A DNA stretch of 64,000 nt from Enoplolaimus lenunculus (taxonomy: Eukaryota; Nematoda; Enoplea; Enoplida; Thoracostomopsidae). Both the position numbers and the translations under genes were made by a program. Shown piece by piece: positions 1-9,221 of the stretch. The number at the start of each line of letters is the position of its first letter. Position 1 is the first letter of the stretch. Where the stretch lies: positions 29,483 to 93,482 of the forward strand of contig JASANG010002977.1 in the NCBI GenBank assembly GCA_030248215.1, read 5' to 3'. Under the pieces are notes generated by a model. It did not search any database, was not told where the DNA came from, and saw only the letters and a list, made by a program, of their open reading frames with translations.

Positions 1-1265
1 GTTTCGCGAAGCGTTTTATGTTTTGTACTTGGGGCTTTGGATGTCCGTCCGAAAAGAATCTCAGGAACGGCTGAACCAATTTTGATAAACTTTTTTGTTC
101 GAAAGCCAACTATCCTGGGGTGTTAACCTCGCATTAGGGTTTTAAAATTTTAAGCCGTTTATTAGCTACAGGCTAATTTGCATAATTAATTAAACCTAAA
201 TTAGGACTTTCCACAATACTTCACTAATTATTACAGTTAAAAGCAATCTAATTTTAGCATTAAACCGTTTTTGGATGCAATAAATCTGCGTAAACTGTTT
301 ACAAACCCCCAAAACCGATGACTGAGCAGGGAGTTTCGCGAAGCGTTTTATGTTTTGTACTTGGGGGTCGAAAGGTGGATGTCCGTCCGTCCGTCTGTCC
401 GTCCGTCCGAAAACAATCTCAGGAACGGCTGAACCGATTTCGATAAACTTTTTTTGTTTGAAAGCCAATTATCCTGGGGTGTTAACCTCGCATTGGGTTT
501 TTAAGCTTTTAAGCCGTTTATTAACTACAGGCTAATTTGCATAATTAATTAAGCCTAAATTAGGACTTTCCACAATATTTCACTAAATTATTACAATTAG
601 ATGCAACCTAATTTCAGCATTAAAGGGTGTTGGGGTGCGAGGAATCTGAGTAAACTATTTACATACCTCCAAAACCGATAATTGAGCAGTTAACTATAAG
701 ATAATTTGCATATTAGCATAGTTTATAAGCCTAAATTAGGACTGTTTACAATATTTCACTAATTATTAGGGTTACATACAAACAATCAAATTTCAGGAAT
801 ATTGGGTATTCGTAGACTATTTACAAACCTCCAAAACTGATAATTGAATAGTTAGCTAATAGCTAATTTGCATATTAGCTAAATTGACAAGACAAAACTA
901 GGACTTTTTAAATTATTTCAATAATTATTCGGGTTTACTGAAGGTTTTTTGGTACGAGGAATGTGAATAAATTGTTTACAAACGTCTAAAAGCGATAATT
1001 GAGTAGTTAGCTAATAGATCGTTTGCATATAAGCATAACTGATAAGCCTAAATTAGGCGTTTTTACAATGTTTCACTAATTATTAGGGTTACAAGGAATC
1101 TAATTTCAGCAATAATGGGTTTTCGGGTGCGTGGAATCTAAATAAATTGTCTACAAACCTTTAAAACCGATAAATGAATAGTTAGCTAATAACTAATCTG
1201 CATATTACCTTAATTGCTTACGTGTGTTCGAGCTTCGCTCAATAAATGCAGTCCCACTACGACTG
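1..1265. repeat. Tandem-core dispersed element (family A), copy 1
   Basis: The head sequence starting GTTTCGCGAAGCGTTTTATG occurs twice (1 and 332) and carries a run of GTCC repeats at about 380-410. It is followed by several tandem units of about 160-172 bp, each with GTTAGCTAATAGCTAATTTG and a TTTACAAACCTCCAAAA block (for example near 690, 850, 1009 and 1181). A tail at 1210-1265 reads GCTTCGCTCAATAAATGCAG then CCCACTACGACTGGT. Matching copies lie at 14580-15375 and 53215-54066, with a fragment at 48283-48425. No coding capacity is visible. The minisatellite core with fixed head and tail resembles non-autonomous Helitron-like elements, but no terminal hairpin was identified, so the class is open. 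Confidence 0.75.
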
Positions 1266-2044
1266 GTCTACATATAAGGTGAAGGCTGGACTAGACTAAG
1301 ATTTTTGGCTTAGGTAAGCTTATGCGAGGTTTTAGCCTAGGCCTATGCTTGGGTCAAAAGTATCTAGGTTTTTTGCGGGGGAAAATTGAGCAGGGGTCCA
1401 CCTATGTTGTTTTGATTCTGAAAACCATTTTTAAAAATTAAATTATCTACATATAAGTCTCAGGTTTAGAAAAGTTTTTTAAAACTTTTAACTTCGACCT
1501 ACGCCTGAGTCTTCGACAGAGGACCCCAATTTTAGCTGTTTTCGTTCTGAAAACCAGTTTTTAATAATTCACTATCAACATATAAGGTGAAGGCTGGCCT
1601 AGACTAAGGCTTTGGCTTCTTATGCGAGGCTTCAGTCTAAGCCTATGTTTAAGTTTTTTGCTGAAAAAATTGGATACGGAACATTCCACTTTTAATTTTT
1701 TTATTCTGAAAACGATTTTTTCAAATTGACTTACTCCGGTTATGGCTAAGGTCTAGGTAAGCCTTTTTGAAGCGTTGCCCCATGTAAAAAAGAGCTTTGG
1801 CTTAGGTTATGCGAAGCTTCAGTCTAGGCGTATGCTTGGGTCAAAATTTTTCTAAGTTGTTTGCGGGAAAAAATAGGGCAGGGAACCCATATGCAGTTTT
1901 CGTTTTAAAAACCATTTTCAAAATTAATTTATCTACATATAAGGTTAAGGTTGGTTAGGCTAAGGATTTGGCTTTTTGCCGAAAAAAATTGGGCAGAGGA
2001 CCCTTATTTATAATTTTTGTACTGAAAACGATTTTTAAATGTAA
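1266..2044 (+). repeat. AGGCCTAAGC-rich tandem array, forward orientation
   Basis: Roughly 200-300 bp units repeat the blocks ATCTACATATAAGGT, GGCTTAGGTAAGC, GAGGCTTCAGTCTAGGC, then AAAATTGGGCAGGGGACCC and GAAAACCATTTTCAAAATTA. Units are seen near 1265, 1440, 1560, 1735 and 1925. The same blocks appear reverse complemented at 2340-3010 and again at 4010-4770, so the region is a large divergent inverted arrangement. No open coding frame. Confidence 0.7.
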
Positions 2045-2330
2045 ATTATGCACCAGAACCGGAGCCGGATATTTGTGGATATATGATCTAAAATATGTAC
2101 ACTGTTGGAAGCATTCGAGTCGTACAAAAATATGTATTTATGATTTAAGGTTAATTGTTGCCTTGAATTTTTCATTTCATGTCAGTGTCCACTTTTGCCT
2201 TGCTCGGAATTGTGGTCGCTGCAAAATATCTAGTATTCCGACATGTAAAACGCAGGTTTATCATATTTGGGGTTTTTTGCTGCATATTAAATAGAACCGG
2301 ATATCCGATCGACCACTGAGCCTTAAACTG
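2045..2330 (+). mobile_element. Family B CCGG element fragment between the two arrays
   Basis: Contains ACCGGAGCCGGATATTTGTG, the body motif CATTTCATGTCAGTGTCCA and a right end near ATATCCGATCGACC. It matches the elements at 7929-8315 and 25849-26176. The left terminus is missing here, so it is a partial copy sitting between oppositely oriented AGGC arrays. Confidence 0.6.
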
Positions 2331-2339
2331 GATAAGCCA

Positions 2340-3010
2340 ATTTTAAAAAAATTTTGAGACAAAAAAATTTAAAATACGGGGTAGGCCTAGGTTGAAGCAT
2401 AGCAGAATGCTTACTTACTTAAACATAAACGTTAGTCTAGCCCAGCCTTGACCTTACACGAATGTATCAGACTTGACCTTACATGGAGATAAGTCAATTT
2501 TAAATAATCCGCTTTCAGAACCATAAAGCTTGTAACTAGGGGGCGCCCTGCCCTTTTTTCCAGCAAAAGAATTTCGAAAACAGGCCTAGGCTGAAGCCTT
2601 GCAAAAAGTTTACCTAAGCCAAACCTTCAGTCTAGTTCAGCCTTGACTTTGCATATAAATAACTTTTTATAAATCGTTTTCAGAACCAAAAGAACTGAAG
2701 TTGGGGTCACCCATCCAAGCTCAAGTTTAGACTGAAGTTAAACAATTTCAACAGGCTTACCAAAATCTGCGAGGATTGATCTAGATAAGTCAATTGTAAA
2801 CAGCGTTTTGAGAACCAAAAAAAAACAAAAATAGGGGTCTTGTGCCTATTTCCTTAGACAAAAAAGTAAGAAAATTTTGACCTAAACACAGACCCAGGCT
2901 AAAGCTTTGCAAAACGCATACTTAAGCCTAAACATTAGTCTACTCAAGCCTTGACCTTAAATGTAGATAAGTCAGTTTTTAAAAATGTTTTTCAGAAGTA
3001 AAAATGCTAA
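2340..3010 (-). repeat. AGGCCTAAGC-rich tandem array, reverse orientation
   Basis: Reverse-complement versions of the units at 1266-2044: CCTAGGCTGAAGC, TTACCTAAGCC, CAGCCTTGACCTTACAT and GTTTTCAGAACCAAAA recur about every 200-230 bp (2370, 2575, 2720, 2880). Confidence 0.65.
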
Positions 3011-3119
3011 AATTGCGGTCAGGCTGAAGATGAGCATTCCAGCAGTGTGTAAGACTTAGTTTTCAAAAATAACCACGTTTTCCTAAAAAATGCGAAGTTT
3101 TTTACAGCAAGACGTACCA

Positions 3120-3419
3120 TTAACCCTTTCTCACATGAATATTTTCTATTTCCCCTGAGACCTACTTTTATGCTAGGATTCGAACTCCGGTAACTGGAGT
3201 GGGAGGCGTATACCATCACCACTCAGCTATAGGAGCTTGACGCTCGAGCCCGAGGGGGCTCTCACGTCTTGTGATGATTTAGTACTATGTATACGTGTTG
3301 CAATTGTTAGACACTGTGCGATATATATTATTTAACGTATATACACTGCGCTTAGTTGCCTATAGGCAACTCAATGTGAGAAGGGGTTATAGATAGTAAA
3401 CAGAAAATTTTTCGCTTAA
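3120..3419. mobile_element. TTAA-flanked MITE carrying a tRNA-like core, copy 1
   Basis: Left end TTAACCCTTTCTCACATGAA at 3120 and right sequence AATGTGAGAAGGGGTTA at 3374-3389 form an imperfect inverted repeat. A second TTAA lies at 3416-3419. A minus-strand tRNA-like block inside (about 3240-3165) has A-box-like TAGCTGAGTGGTGATGG and B-box-like GAGTTCGAATCC. The paralogous sequence near 4838 lacks the insertion and reads CGTACCATTAATGTCTAA, so this is a filled site next to an in-window empty site. Insertion at TTAA and CCCTTT ends suggest a piggyBac-type non-autonomous element. Further copies: 61380-61651 and a piece at 54511-54700. Confidence 0.65.
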
Positions 3420-3620
3420 CGTCTAATTTTTCGCTATTAAAATTTAAAAATGTTTCGTCGGCTTCCAAGTCCAACATGGAATTATTTACTACATCCATCA
3501 CAAAAACGCTGTATTTATCGTCGATACTCAATTCCTCACTAATATCTGAATTCTCAAAAACAACAAAAGTGTCCCGGATATGTGTCTCACCTATGTTTAA
3601 TTCCCCAAACACATTTCATA
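3420..3620 (-). pseudogene. Unidentified coding-like fragment, paralogue 1
   Basis: A minus-strand open stretch reads ...EELSIDDKYSVFVMDVV... and DLEADETFLNFNSEKL. A paralogous block at 4838-4965 keeps VEEFSVDDECSV and DLEADET in broken frames. The two copies flank or lack the TTAA element, so the fragment belongs to a duplicated repeat. Protein family not recognised. A short relic is more likely than a functional gene. Confidence 0.3.
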
Positions 3621-4009
3621 AGGAAACATCATCGCCATGTTCTTGAACAGATATTTTATTTTATTCATAAGTTCGTTAACTAGAATTGTAATCAACGAAA
3701 TACGTAATATAACAAATTCAGGCGTGTTTCCAAAAATTTTGGTGTGTTCGTGCTCAGAACGATGTTGCATATGAAAAGACTTTTTCTAAAGCAATTTTCA
3801 GTTTTTTCACATTTTTTCCATGTTTTTGATGCGTTAAAATGTTTAACATGCTCTGGCAACTGTAGTAGGATACCACAGGACATAACCGGTTAATCTTGCA
3901 ATGGTCCACGGGGGATAATCGTCAGCTCAACACTATAGTGTCAGACCACCCCATCGCCGTAGGGGCCGCGCCTGGTAGCTGTGCAGGCAGTCGCAGGTGG
4001 TGGTCCTTG
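3621..4009. other. Non-coding stretch with a GC-rich block
   Basis: AT-rich sequence to about 3880, then a GC-rich patch at 3897-4015 (GGTCCACGGGGGATAATCG ... GGCCGCGCCTGGTAGC). No gene recognised; the patch may be the end of an unidentified repeat. Confidence 0.3.
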
Positions 4010-4770
4010 ATTGACCGATCCTAGGTAAGGCTTCAGGCCTAGGTAAGCCATTTTGACACTTTTAATTCAGTCTAAGACTGAGTCGTGGACGTGGGGCCAT
4101 AATTTTTGCTGTTTTGGTTTTGAAACCTATTTTCAAAATTAACTTCAACATGCAAGGTCAAGGCTAAAATTAGGGGGTCCCGTTTCCTATTTTTTCGAGA
4201 AAATAACTTAGAAAAGCTTTGACCTACGCACATGCCTAGGCTGGAGCTTCTCTAAACTCTTACCTAAGCCTAACCCGTCACGAAAGTCAAAGCATTTGTA
4301 GTCCAGCCTTGAACCTACATTTAGATACCTAAGTCAGTTTTAAAAAAATGGTTTTCACAACCAAGAAACCTTTATAAAATTTGGCCCCCGTACTTAAAAT
4401 TTTGACCTAAGCACATGCCTATGCTGAAGCCTAGCAAAAACTTACCTAAGCCTAAACCTTTTCCAATGTTTTTGTCTAGTTTAGCCTTCCCTTACATAAA
4501 AATCAGGACGTAAGCACGGGCCTAGGCGTACGTATACCTAAGTCAAATTTAAAAAAATAGGCTAAAATTAGGGGGTCCCGTTTCCCATTTTTTCGAGCAA
4601 AATACCTTAGAAAAGCTTTGACCTACGCACATACCTAGGCTGGAGCTTGTCTAAACTCTTACCTAAGCGTAACCCGTCACGAAACAAAAGCCTTTGTCAA
4701 GTCCAGCCTTGACATACATATATCTAACTCAATTTTTAAAATATGGTTTTCAGAGCCCAGCATTCAAGCA
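4010..4770. repeat. AGGCCTAAGC-rich array, third block
   Basis: Units with GACCTACGCACATGCCTAGGC, TTACCTAAGCCTAACCCGTC and GGGGGTCCCGTTTCCTATTT appear near 4160, 4380 and 4560. The 4160 and 4560 units are closely similar to each other, which indicates a local tandem duplication of about 400 bp. Confidence 0.65.
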
Positions 4771-5130
4771 ATGTTTAGTTTTCAAAAATAACCACGTTTT
4801 CTTAAAAAAATGCGAAGTTTTTTACAGCAAAACGTACCATTAATGTCTAATTTTTCGCTATTAACACTTAAAAGTGTTTCGTCGGCTTCCAAGTCCAACA
4901 TGTTATTATTTACTACATCCATCATAAAACACTGCATTCATCGTCGACACTGAATTCCTCTACTTTCTGAGTTCTCAAAGGCAATGAGAACATGGTGTAA
5001 AAATCAAACAGACAATGGAAACAAACAAATCTATCTCCAGAAATAGCGAAAGCTGAAATAAAACTGGACATAAACTTATATAGATGTAGTTTTTTGCTTT
5101 TACAATTGAAACAATTGATGCTTGCCAATA
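4771..5130 (-). repeat. Empty-site paralogue of the 3040-3620 segment
   Basis: Starts TTAGTTTTCAAAAATAACCA, like 3057, and continues through GCGAAGTTTTTTACAGCA, ACGTACCATTAATGTCTAA and CTTCCAAGTCCAACATG. It lacks the TTAA element present at 3120-3419. A coding-like minus-strand fragment is interrupted by stops. Confidence 0.55.
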
Positions 5131-5640
5131 TGCACGGCTTTCCTAAAATTTTATGTAATATACAGCGGATGCGCCCAACTTTTCAATGGTCGCAATTGAG
5201 CTCTTAGTATTGTAGCTTCGGCTTTAGTTCTCGAGAAGTACTATTTGTTGGCAAACAAGGTGATGTTGCAAGAATCTTCTGACCAATTTTCACCTGCAAA
5301 ACGTTGACGCATGTAAAATCAGAGTCTGAGAACTTTTGTTGCGAGACTGCTATTGAGTAAAATTGAACTTTAGGCTACTTCTTAGCTTAGGCTAGGGTTA
5401 GGCTTAGGCTTAAAATATATTTATACTACGGTTACGACTATGTTTTAATCATAGGTCGAAAGCAAGTCTCAATGTGAAAAAGTAAGCTAGACTATAAAAA
5501 GCACACTTATTTTGTAATGGATTTCTTAGCTAGCAAGTCGCATTAGCCGTTCGTCTGGGACTAACGTATTCGATAAATTTTTTGGACTTGGGACCTCTAA
5601 GGTGTTCGTAAGTGGCGTTGCATGTTGTACTACACCTTGC
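5131..5640. other. Unassigned AT-rich DNA
   Basis: No coding frame with splice support. A short GGCTTAGGCTTAAAA patch near 5395-5420 is a relic of the neighbouring AGGC arrays. Confidence 0.3.
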
Positions 5641-6610
5641 TTTTTGGTAACTTGCGCCATGTCAGTCTAGGTAGGAACCGGGCTTGGACTTTAGACCTTT
5701 TAACTAAGCAGCTGGAACACTGGGTGGTTTCGAACTGTGGGTGGTTTCGAACTACCGACATTCTGCGTGTTAGGCATAGGTAGCAATGGGGCTGGCATTT
5801 TAGATCAGCAGTGATTTACCGATGTACAGCATCAGCATGAGGTTAATACTTGTTTCTATGCATGCACTTGTCACATCACCCGGTTTTAAAAGGTCGTCCT
5901 TTGACCTCCCAAGTTATGTATTTTTGGTTCTACCCCGGCAGTTTGCCATTGCGGTCCCATCGTGGTCACCATGGGGTAGAGTTCCAGCAGCGCAAACTAA
6001 GGGGCGGTATTTCAAGGTTTTGATCTCATGACCGTTTATCTAGGAACCAAGGACATCAGACCTTTCTGCCAAGCAGCTGGAAAAGCGGGCTAGAGCGGGG
6101 ATCGAACTCTCAGACTATGGATCCTTAAGCGAGCACTCTACCACTGCGCTACGCAGCCCGCCTCCCAACTGCATTTTTCGTCGACTATATGTGTCGACTG
6201 TACAACACAATGTGCATTGCATTTATTGCATACGCACCAGGACAAGCATGTTTCACATGCTTACATGCCCTTATTTTCAACAAGGTCGTCCCTTGACCGT
6301 CCATTCTATTTTTAACTGGATAGCGTGCTCATAGCGCGGAATTTGCCATTGCGCTCACGGCGTAGCCCCCATGTCAGTCTAGGTAGGAACCGGGACATCA
6401 GACCTTTTTACTAAGCAGCTGGAAAAGCGGGCTACAGCGGGGATCGAACTCTCAGCCTACGGATCCTTAAGGGAACACTCTACCACTGCGCGACACAGCC
6501 CGCCTCTCCAACTGCATTTTTCGTCGACTATATGTGTTGACTGTACAACACAATGTGCGTTGCATTTATTACATACGCACCAGGACCAGCATGTTTCACA
6601 TGCTTACAGA
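5641..6610 (-). repeat. Cluster of tRNA-derived SINE copies
   Basis: Two near-identical copies (about 6040-6250 and 6380-6605) and a truncated one (5655-5760) share AAGCAGCTGGAAAAGCGGGC. On the minus strand each full copy has a tRNA-like head at 6163-6087 and 6503-6427. The head has a GCGGGCT acceptor-like arm pairing perfectly with AGCCCGC, an A-box-like GCGCAGTGGTAGAGTG and a B-box-like GAGTTCGATCCCC. The anticodon arm does not pair and the spacer to the D arm is long, so these are SINE heads, not functional tRNAs. A shared tail continues into TTTTTCGTCGACTATATGTG. Confidence 0.65.
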
Positions 6611-7528
6611 GTTTGGCACTAAATTTAACACTACAAAATCGGACAAAATTCAGTGTTAAACGTCAAATCCGGGTAAAATATAGTCCAGATCCGGTGAATT
6701 CGTATTATTTTTGTTCCAAACAATAATATGTGCGACGCGTGTAATGCAACTATAACGCTGATACCATTGTTGCGTACATTCCAACGCAAAATACACAATA
6801 TTAACGCTACACACGAGCCGTCACTACAAACGTTGTTTTCCGGACCACAATTACTATTTCCGCTAAATAAGCAACCTACCAGGGATGGGCGGTCTCTGTC
6901 AAAAACCGAGACCCGACAACCGGGACCGAGGCTGTTTGTTCTTCGTCTAGGTCAATTTTTGATCGTTACCGAGCATAAAAATAAAATTTTTTCTAACAAA
7001 AGTTTTGAGTGTTTTTTCGTTCTTCTGTGTCATTCAAACGTAATAAAATGTTGCATCTGCTCAGAATTTATAATATATATATTAAACACAGAAATTTTCG
7101 CAAAATTTTATTTTTAGCAAAAACACACTGACAAACACAGATACAGGAATATAACGCGACCCCACGCCAAAGACGACGATAAAATATAGAACGCTTTCAG
7201 TGGCAAAACTGCGCTTTCAGCTTTTTTTCCAACGAAACTGAATCGTCAGTCGTTAGTATATTTAAATTGTATTAATAGTAAACGTTTCTTAGCGTTTATC
7301 AAAATGATATTTTAGCGTTGATTGGAACTTTTAAAATTTTGGCACGATTCCTAAAATGTCATTTATAAATTCAACTATCTGTGTTTTGACATTACTAAAA
7401 ATAGCAAAAATTACTTATATATTCAAAAATCAACAAATATAACTGACGTCCGTTTATTGTGAACGTTGAGTAGAAAAAAACGGCAACTTGTGTTTCTCCT
7501 GTGGTCCCGGTTTGAAACCTACGGAGAC

Positions 7529-8339
7529 CAGTGTGCAACCGGAATTACAATTTACCGGAACCGAAACCGGAACAGGAATTTGAAAAAATTACCGGAAACA
7601 GAACCGGAACTAGAAAATGAAAAATGCATGGCACCGGAAAATTCATTTTTATTTTTCTTTTTTTGCAATATTATTGGTGAAATAACCCAGTTGGAGATAG
7701 GTATTCACTTTATCTGCTGTATTTTAGATTTTCATAACCCACTGTAGAATCTAGCTGCGATGGTTTATTTTCGGCGATTGTCAAGATTTTTATACTAAAT
7801 CTATTTAATTTTTATTGTCATTTTTAAGTAAAATATTTTAATTTCCACCGACAAATTTTAATGCCGGAATTTTTAATTCAGGTAAAATTTTGCCGGAACC
7901 GGAAGATGAAAAAATGCCGGAACCAGAACAGGGATCGACTGGATATGGATTTTACCGCAGCCGGAGCGAGATAGTGAATTTTGTACCGGAACCGGAGCCG
8001 GATGTTAACCGGATATACGATCTAAGTTTGTACACTGATGGAATTATTTGAGTTGTGCAAAAATGTGTACGTACGTATAAATTAATGGGTGTAAGATAAA
8101 TTTTTGGTTTGGATTTTTCATTCCACGTCAGTGTTCATTCTATTCATGAATTGCTCGCAATTGCAGTCGCTTCAAAATATCTAGTATTTTGACGTGCAAG
8201 AAACAGTTTTATGATATTTGGAACCACAACCATAAATATCCGGTAGGTTTATACCGGATACGGATGTCGGATTTTGCCGGATATTAATCCGGACCGCATA
8301 CCCGGTCGAACCCTGAACCGGAATTCCGGTGGCACCCTG
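7529..8339. mobile_element. Middle nested hAT-like element (CAGGGTGCAACCGGAAT family)
   Basis: Ends are CAGTGTGCAACCGGAATTAC on the left and GGAATTCCGGTGGCACCCTG on the right, an imperfect terminal inverted repeat. The flanks ACGGAGAC (7521-7528) and ACCGAGAC (8340-8347) match 7 of 8, as expected for an 8-bp hAT duplication. It is interrupted by the element at 7929-8315. Related copies: 42941-43436 and 13235-13622. Confidence 0.75.
7929..8315. mobile_element. Innermost nested hAT-like element (family B)
   Basis: Ends are CAGGGATCGACTGGATATGG and CCCGGTCGAACCCTG. The flanks AACCAGAA (7921-7928) and AACCGGAA (8316-8323) match 7 of 8. The body has CCGGAACCGGAGCCGGATG, a TTCATTCCACGTCAGTGTTC block and AACCACAACCATAAATATCC. 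This is the most complete copy of a family also seen at 2045, 10092, 12477 (reverse), 25849 and 44029. No coding capacity, hence non-autonomous. Confidence 0.75.
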
Positions 8340-8559
8340 ACCGAGACTCAAAATACCGAGACCGAGACCCAGATTAAGCAAATCCCGAGACTTACCGAGA
8401 CCGAGATCGAGACTGCACATCCCTGCTAACTAGTAAGTTCAACATGGTCGTACTCTAAGAAGGAAACAATTCTTAATTTCTCTAACGAGAAACGCACCAA
8501 ATTCTCTTGATCAAGTCTGTTACATAGACCATTGTATTTTCAACTATTTTGCATAAAAT

Positions 8560-8960
8560 TATATACTTATGTTTTTGTGTATTTTTCTCGCTCTCCGGTT
8601 TTCGTCCTCTTGCTTCTTCCTTGTTGCCCGATTCAAAGCAACTGATCCAAGCTAGAAGGTTTACACCGCAATCCGGCAAATACTCAGTTCGTGTTCCCGT
8701 TTCTGTCCCTGCATTCAAAGACGTGAGAACAGGTATTTTTACGGTTTTGTGGCAAATCATTCGTAGTCATGTAAATTTGGAAATTTTGGCTTTGACAAAT
8801 ATGTTAATAATTCAAAAAGTGTTTTTGTTAATACGCTGTTAAATTAAAAATTGATGTGGTTTGGTCATACTTCAGCTGAAATTGCAAGAAATCATTTCAA
8901 ATTCCGGTTCCTGTTCCTGCACAAAAATTAAGTCCCTGTTCCGGCAACACTAGCTTAATT
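8560..8960. repeat. TGTTCCCG/CCGGCA dispersed repeat copy 1
   Basis: Shares CAGTTCGTGTTCCCG, CTGCATTCAAAGACG and TTTTACGGTTTTGTGGCA with 28575-29245. The copy here has no insertion where the copy at 28575 carries a 292-bp MITE, so it gives an approximate empty site. Open frames on both strands here are repeat-derived. Confidence 0.5.
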
Positions 8961-9126
8961 ATTCCGATATACCACAGTGCCACTAGAACCTTACCATGTT
9001 CGAACGCTATTGTTAGTGTCAGTTTTGCTAATTTCAGGTTCGAAGACACACTAAAATTATATTAAATGGAACAGTTTTGATTAAATATTACATAATTTTT
9101 GAATAGTAAATGGATGATTGTAATAG

Positions 9127-9221
9127 ATGACAGAAGTTTTCGACGTTTTATCGCCTAGGATGGTAATATGTGGCAATAGTCCACCAGGAAGACATTCAAC
9201 GTACATGAGACGTATTGAAAA
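9127..9221 (+). CDS. RhoGAP gene exon 1 (start codon)
   Basis: Encodes MTEVFDVLSPRMVICGNS and on to RRIE, ending two bases into a codon (GAA AA, then donor GTATGT). A TAG sits immediately upstream in frame. The fit to exon 2 (phase 2) is exact. This is the least certain coding exon of the gene because it carries no domain sequence. Confidence 0.6.

Larger units (their letters stand above)
6891..8424. mobile_element. Outermost hAT-like element of a three-level nest
   Basis: Left end AGGGATGGGCGGTCTCTGTC and right end GAGACTGCACATCCCT are inverted repeats. The inner flanks are rich in CCGAGACCGAGAC. It is split by the element at 7529-8339. The best flanking duplication (CAACCTAC and CTAACTAG) matches only 5 of 8, so the insertion is old or the ends are slightly off. 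A 129-codon open frame inside (6728-7117) starts outside the element and resembles nothing. Confidence 0.6.

Noticed and set aside
6087-6163. tRNA gene on the minus strand
   Set aside because: Acceptor arms pair, but the anticodon stem does not and the spacer is wrong; two near copies with shared tails show SINE heads.
6728-7117. 129-codon open frame
   Set aside because: Crosses the left end of a hAT-like repeat; no recognisable domain.
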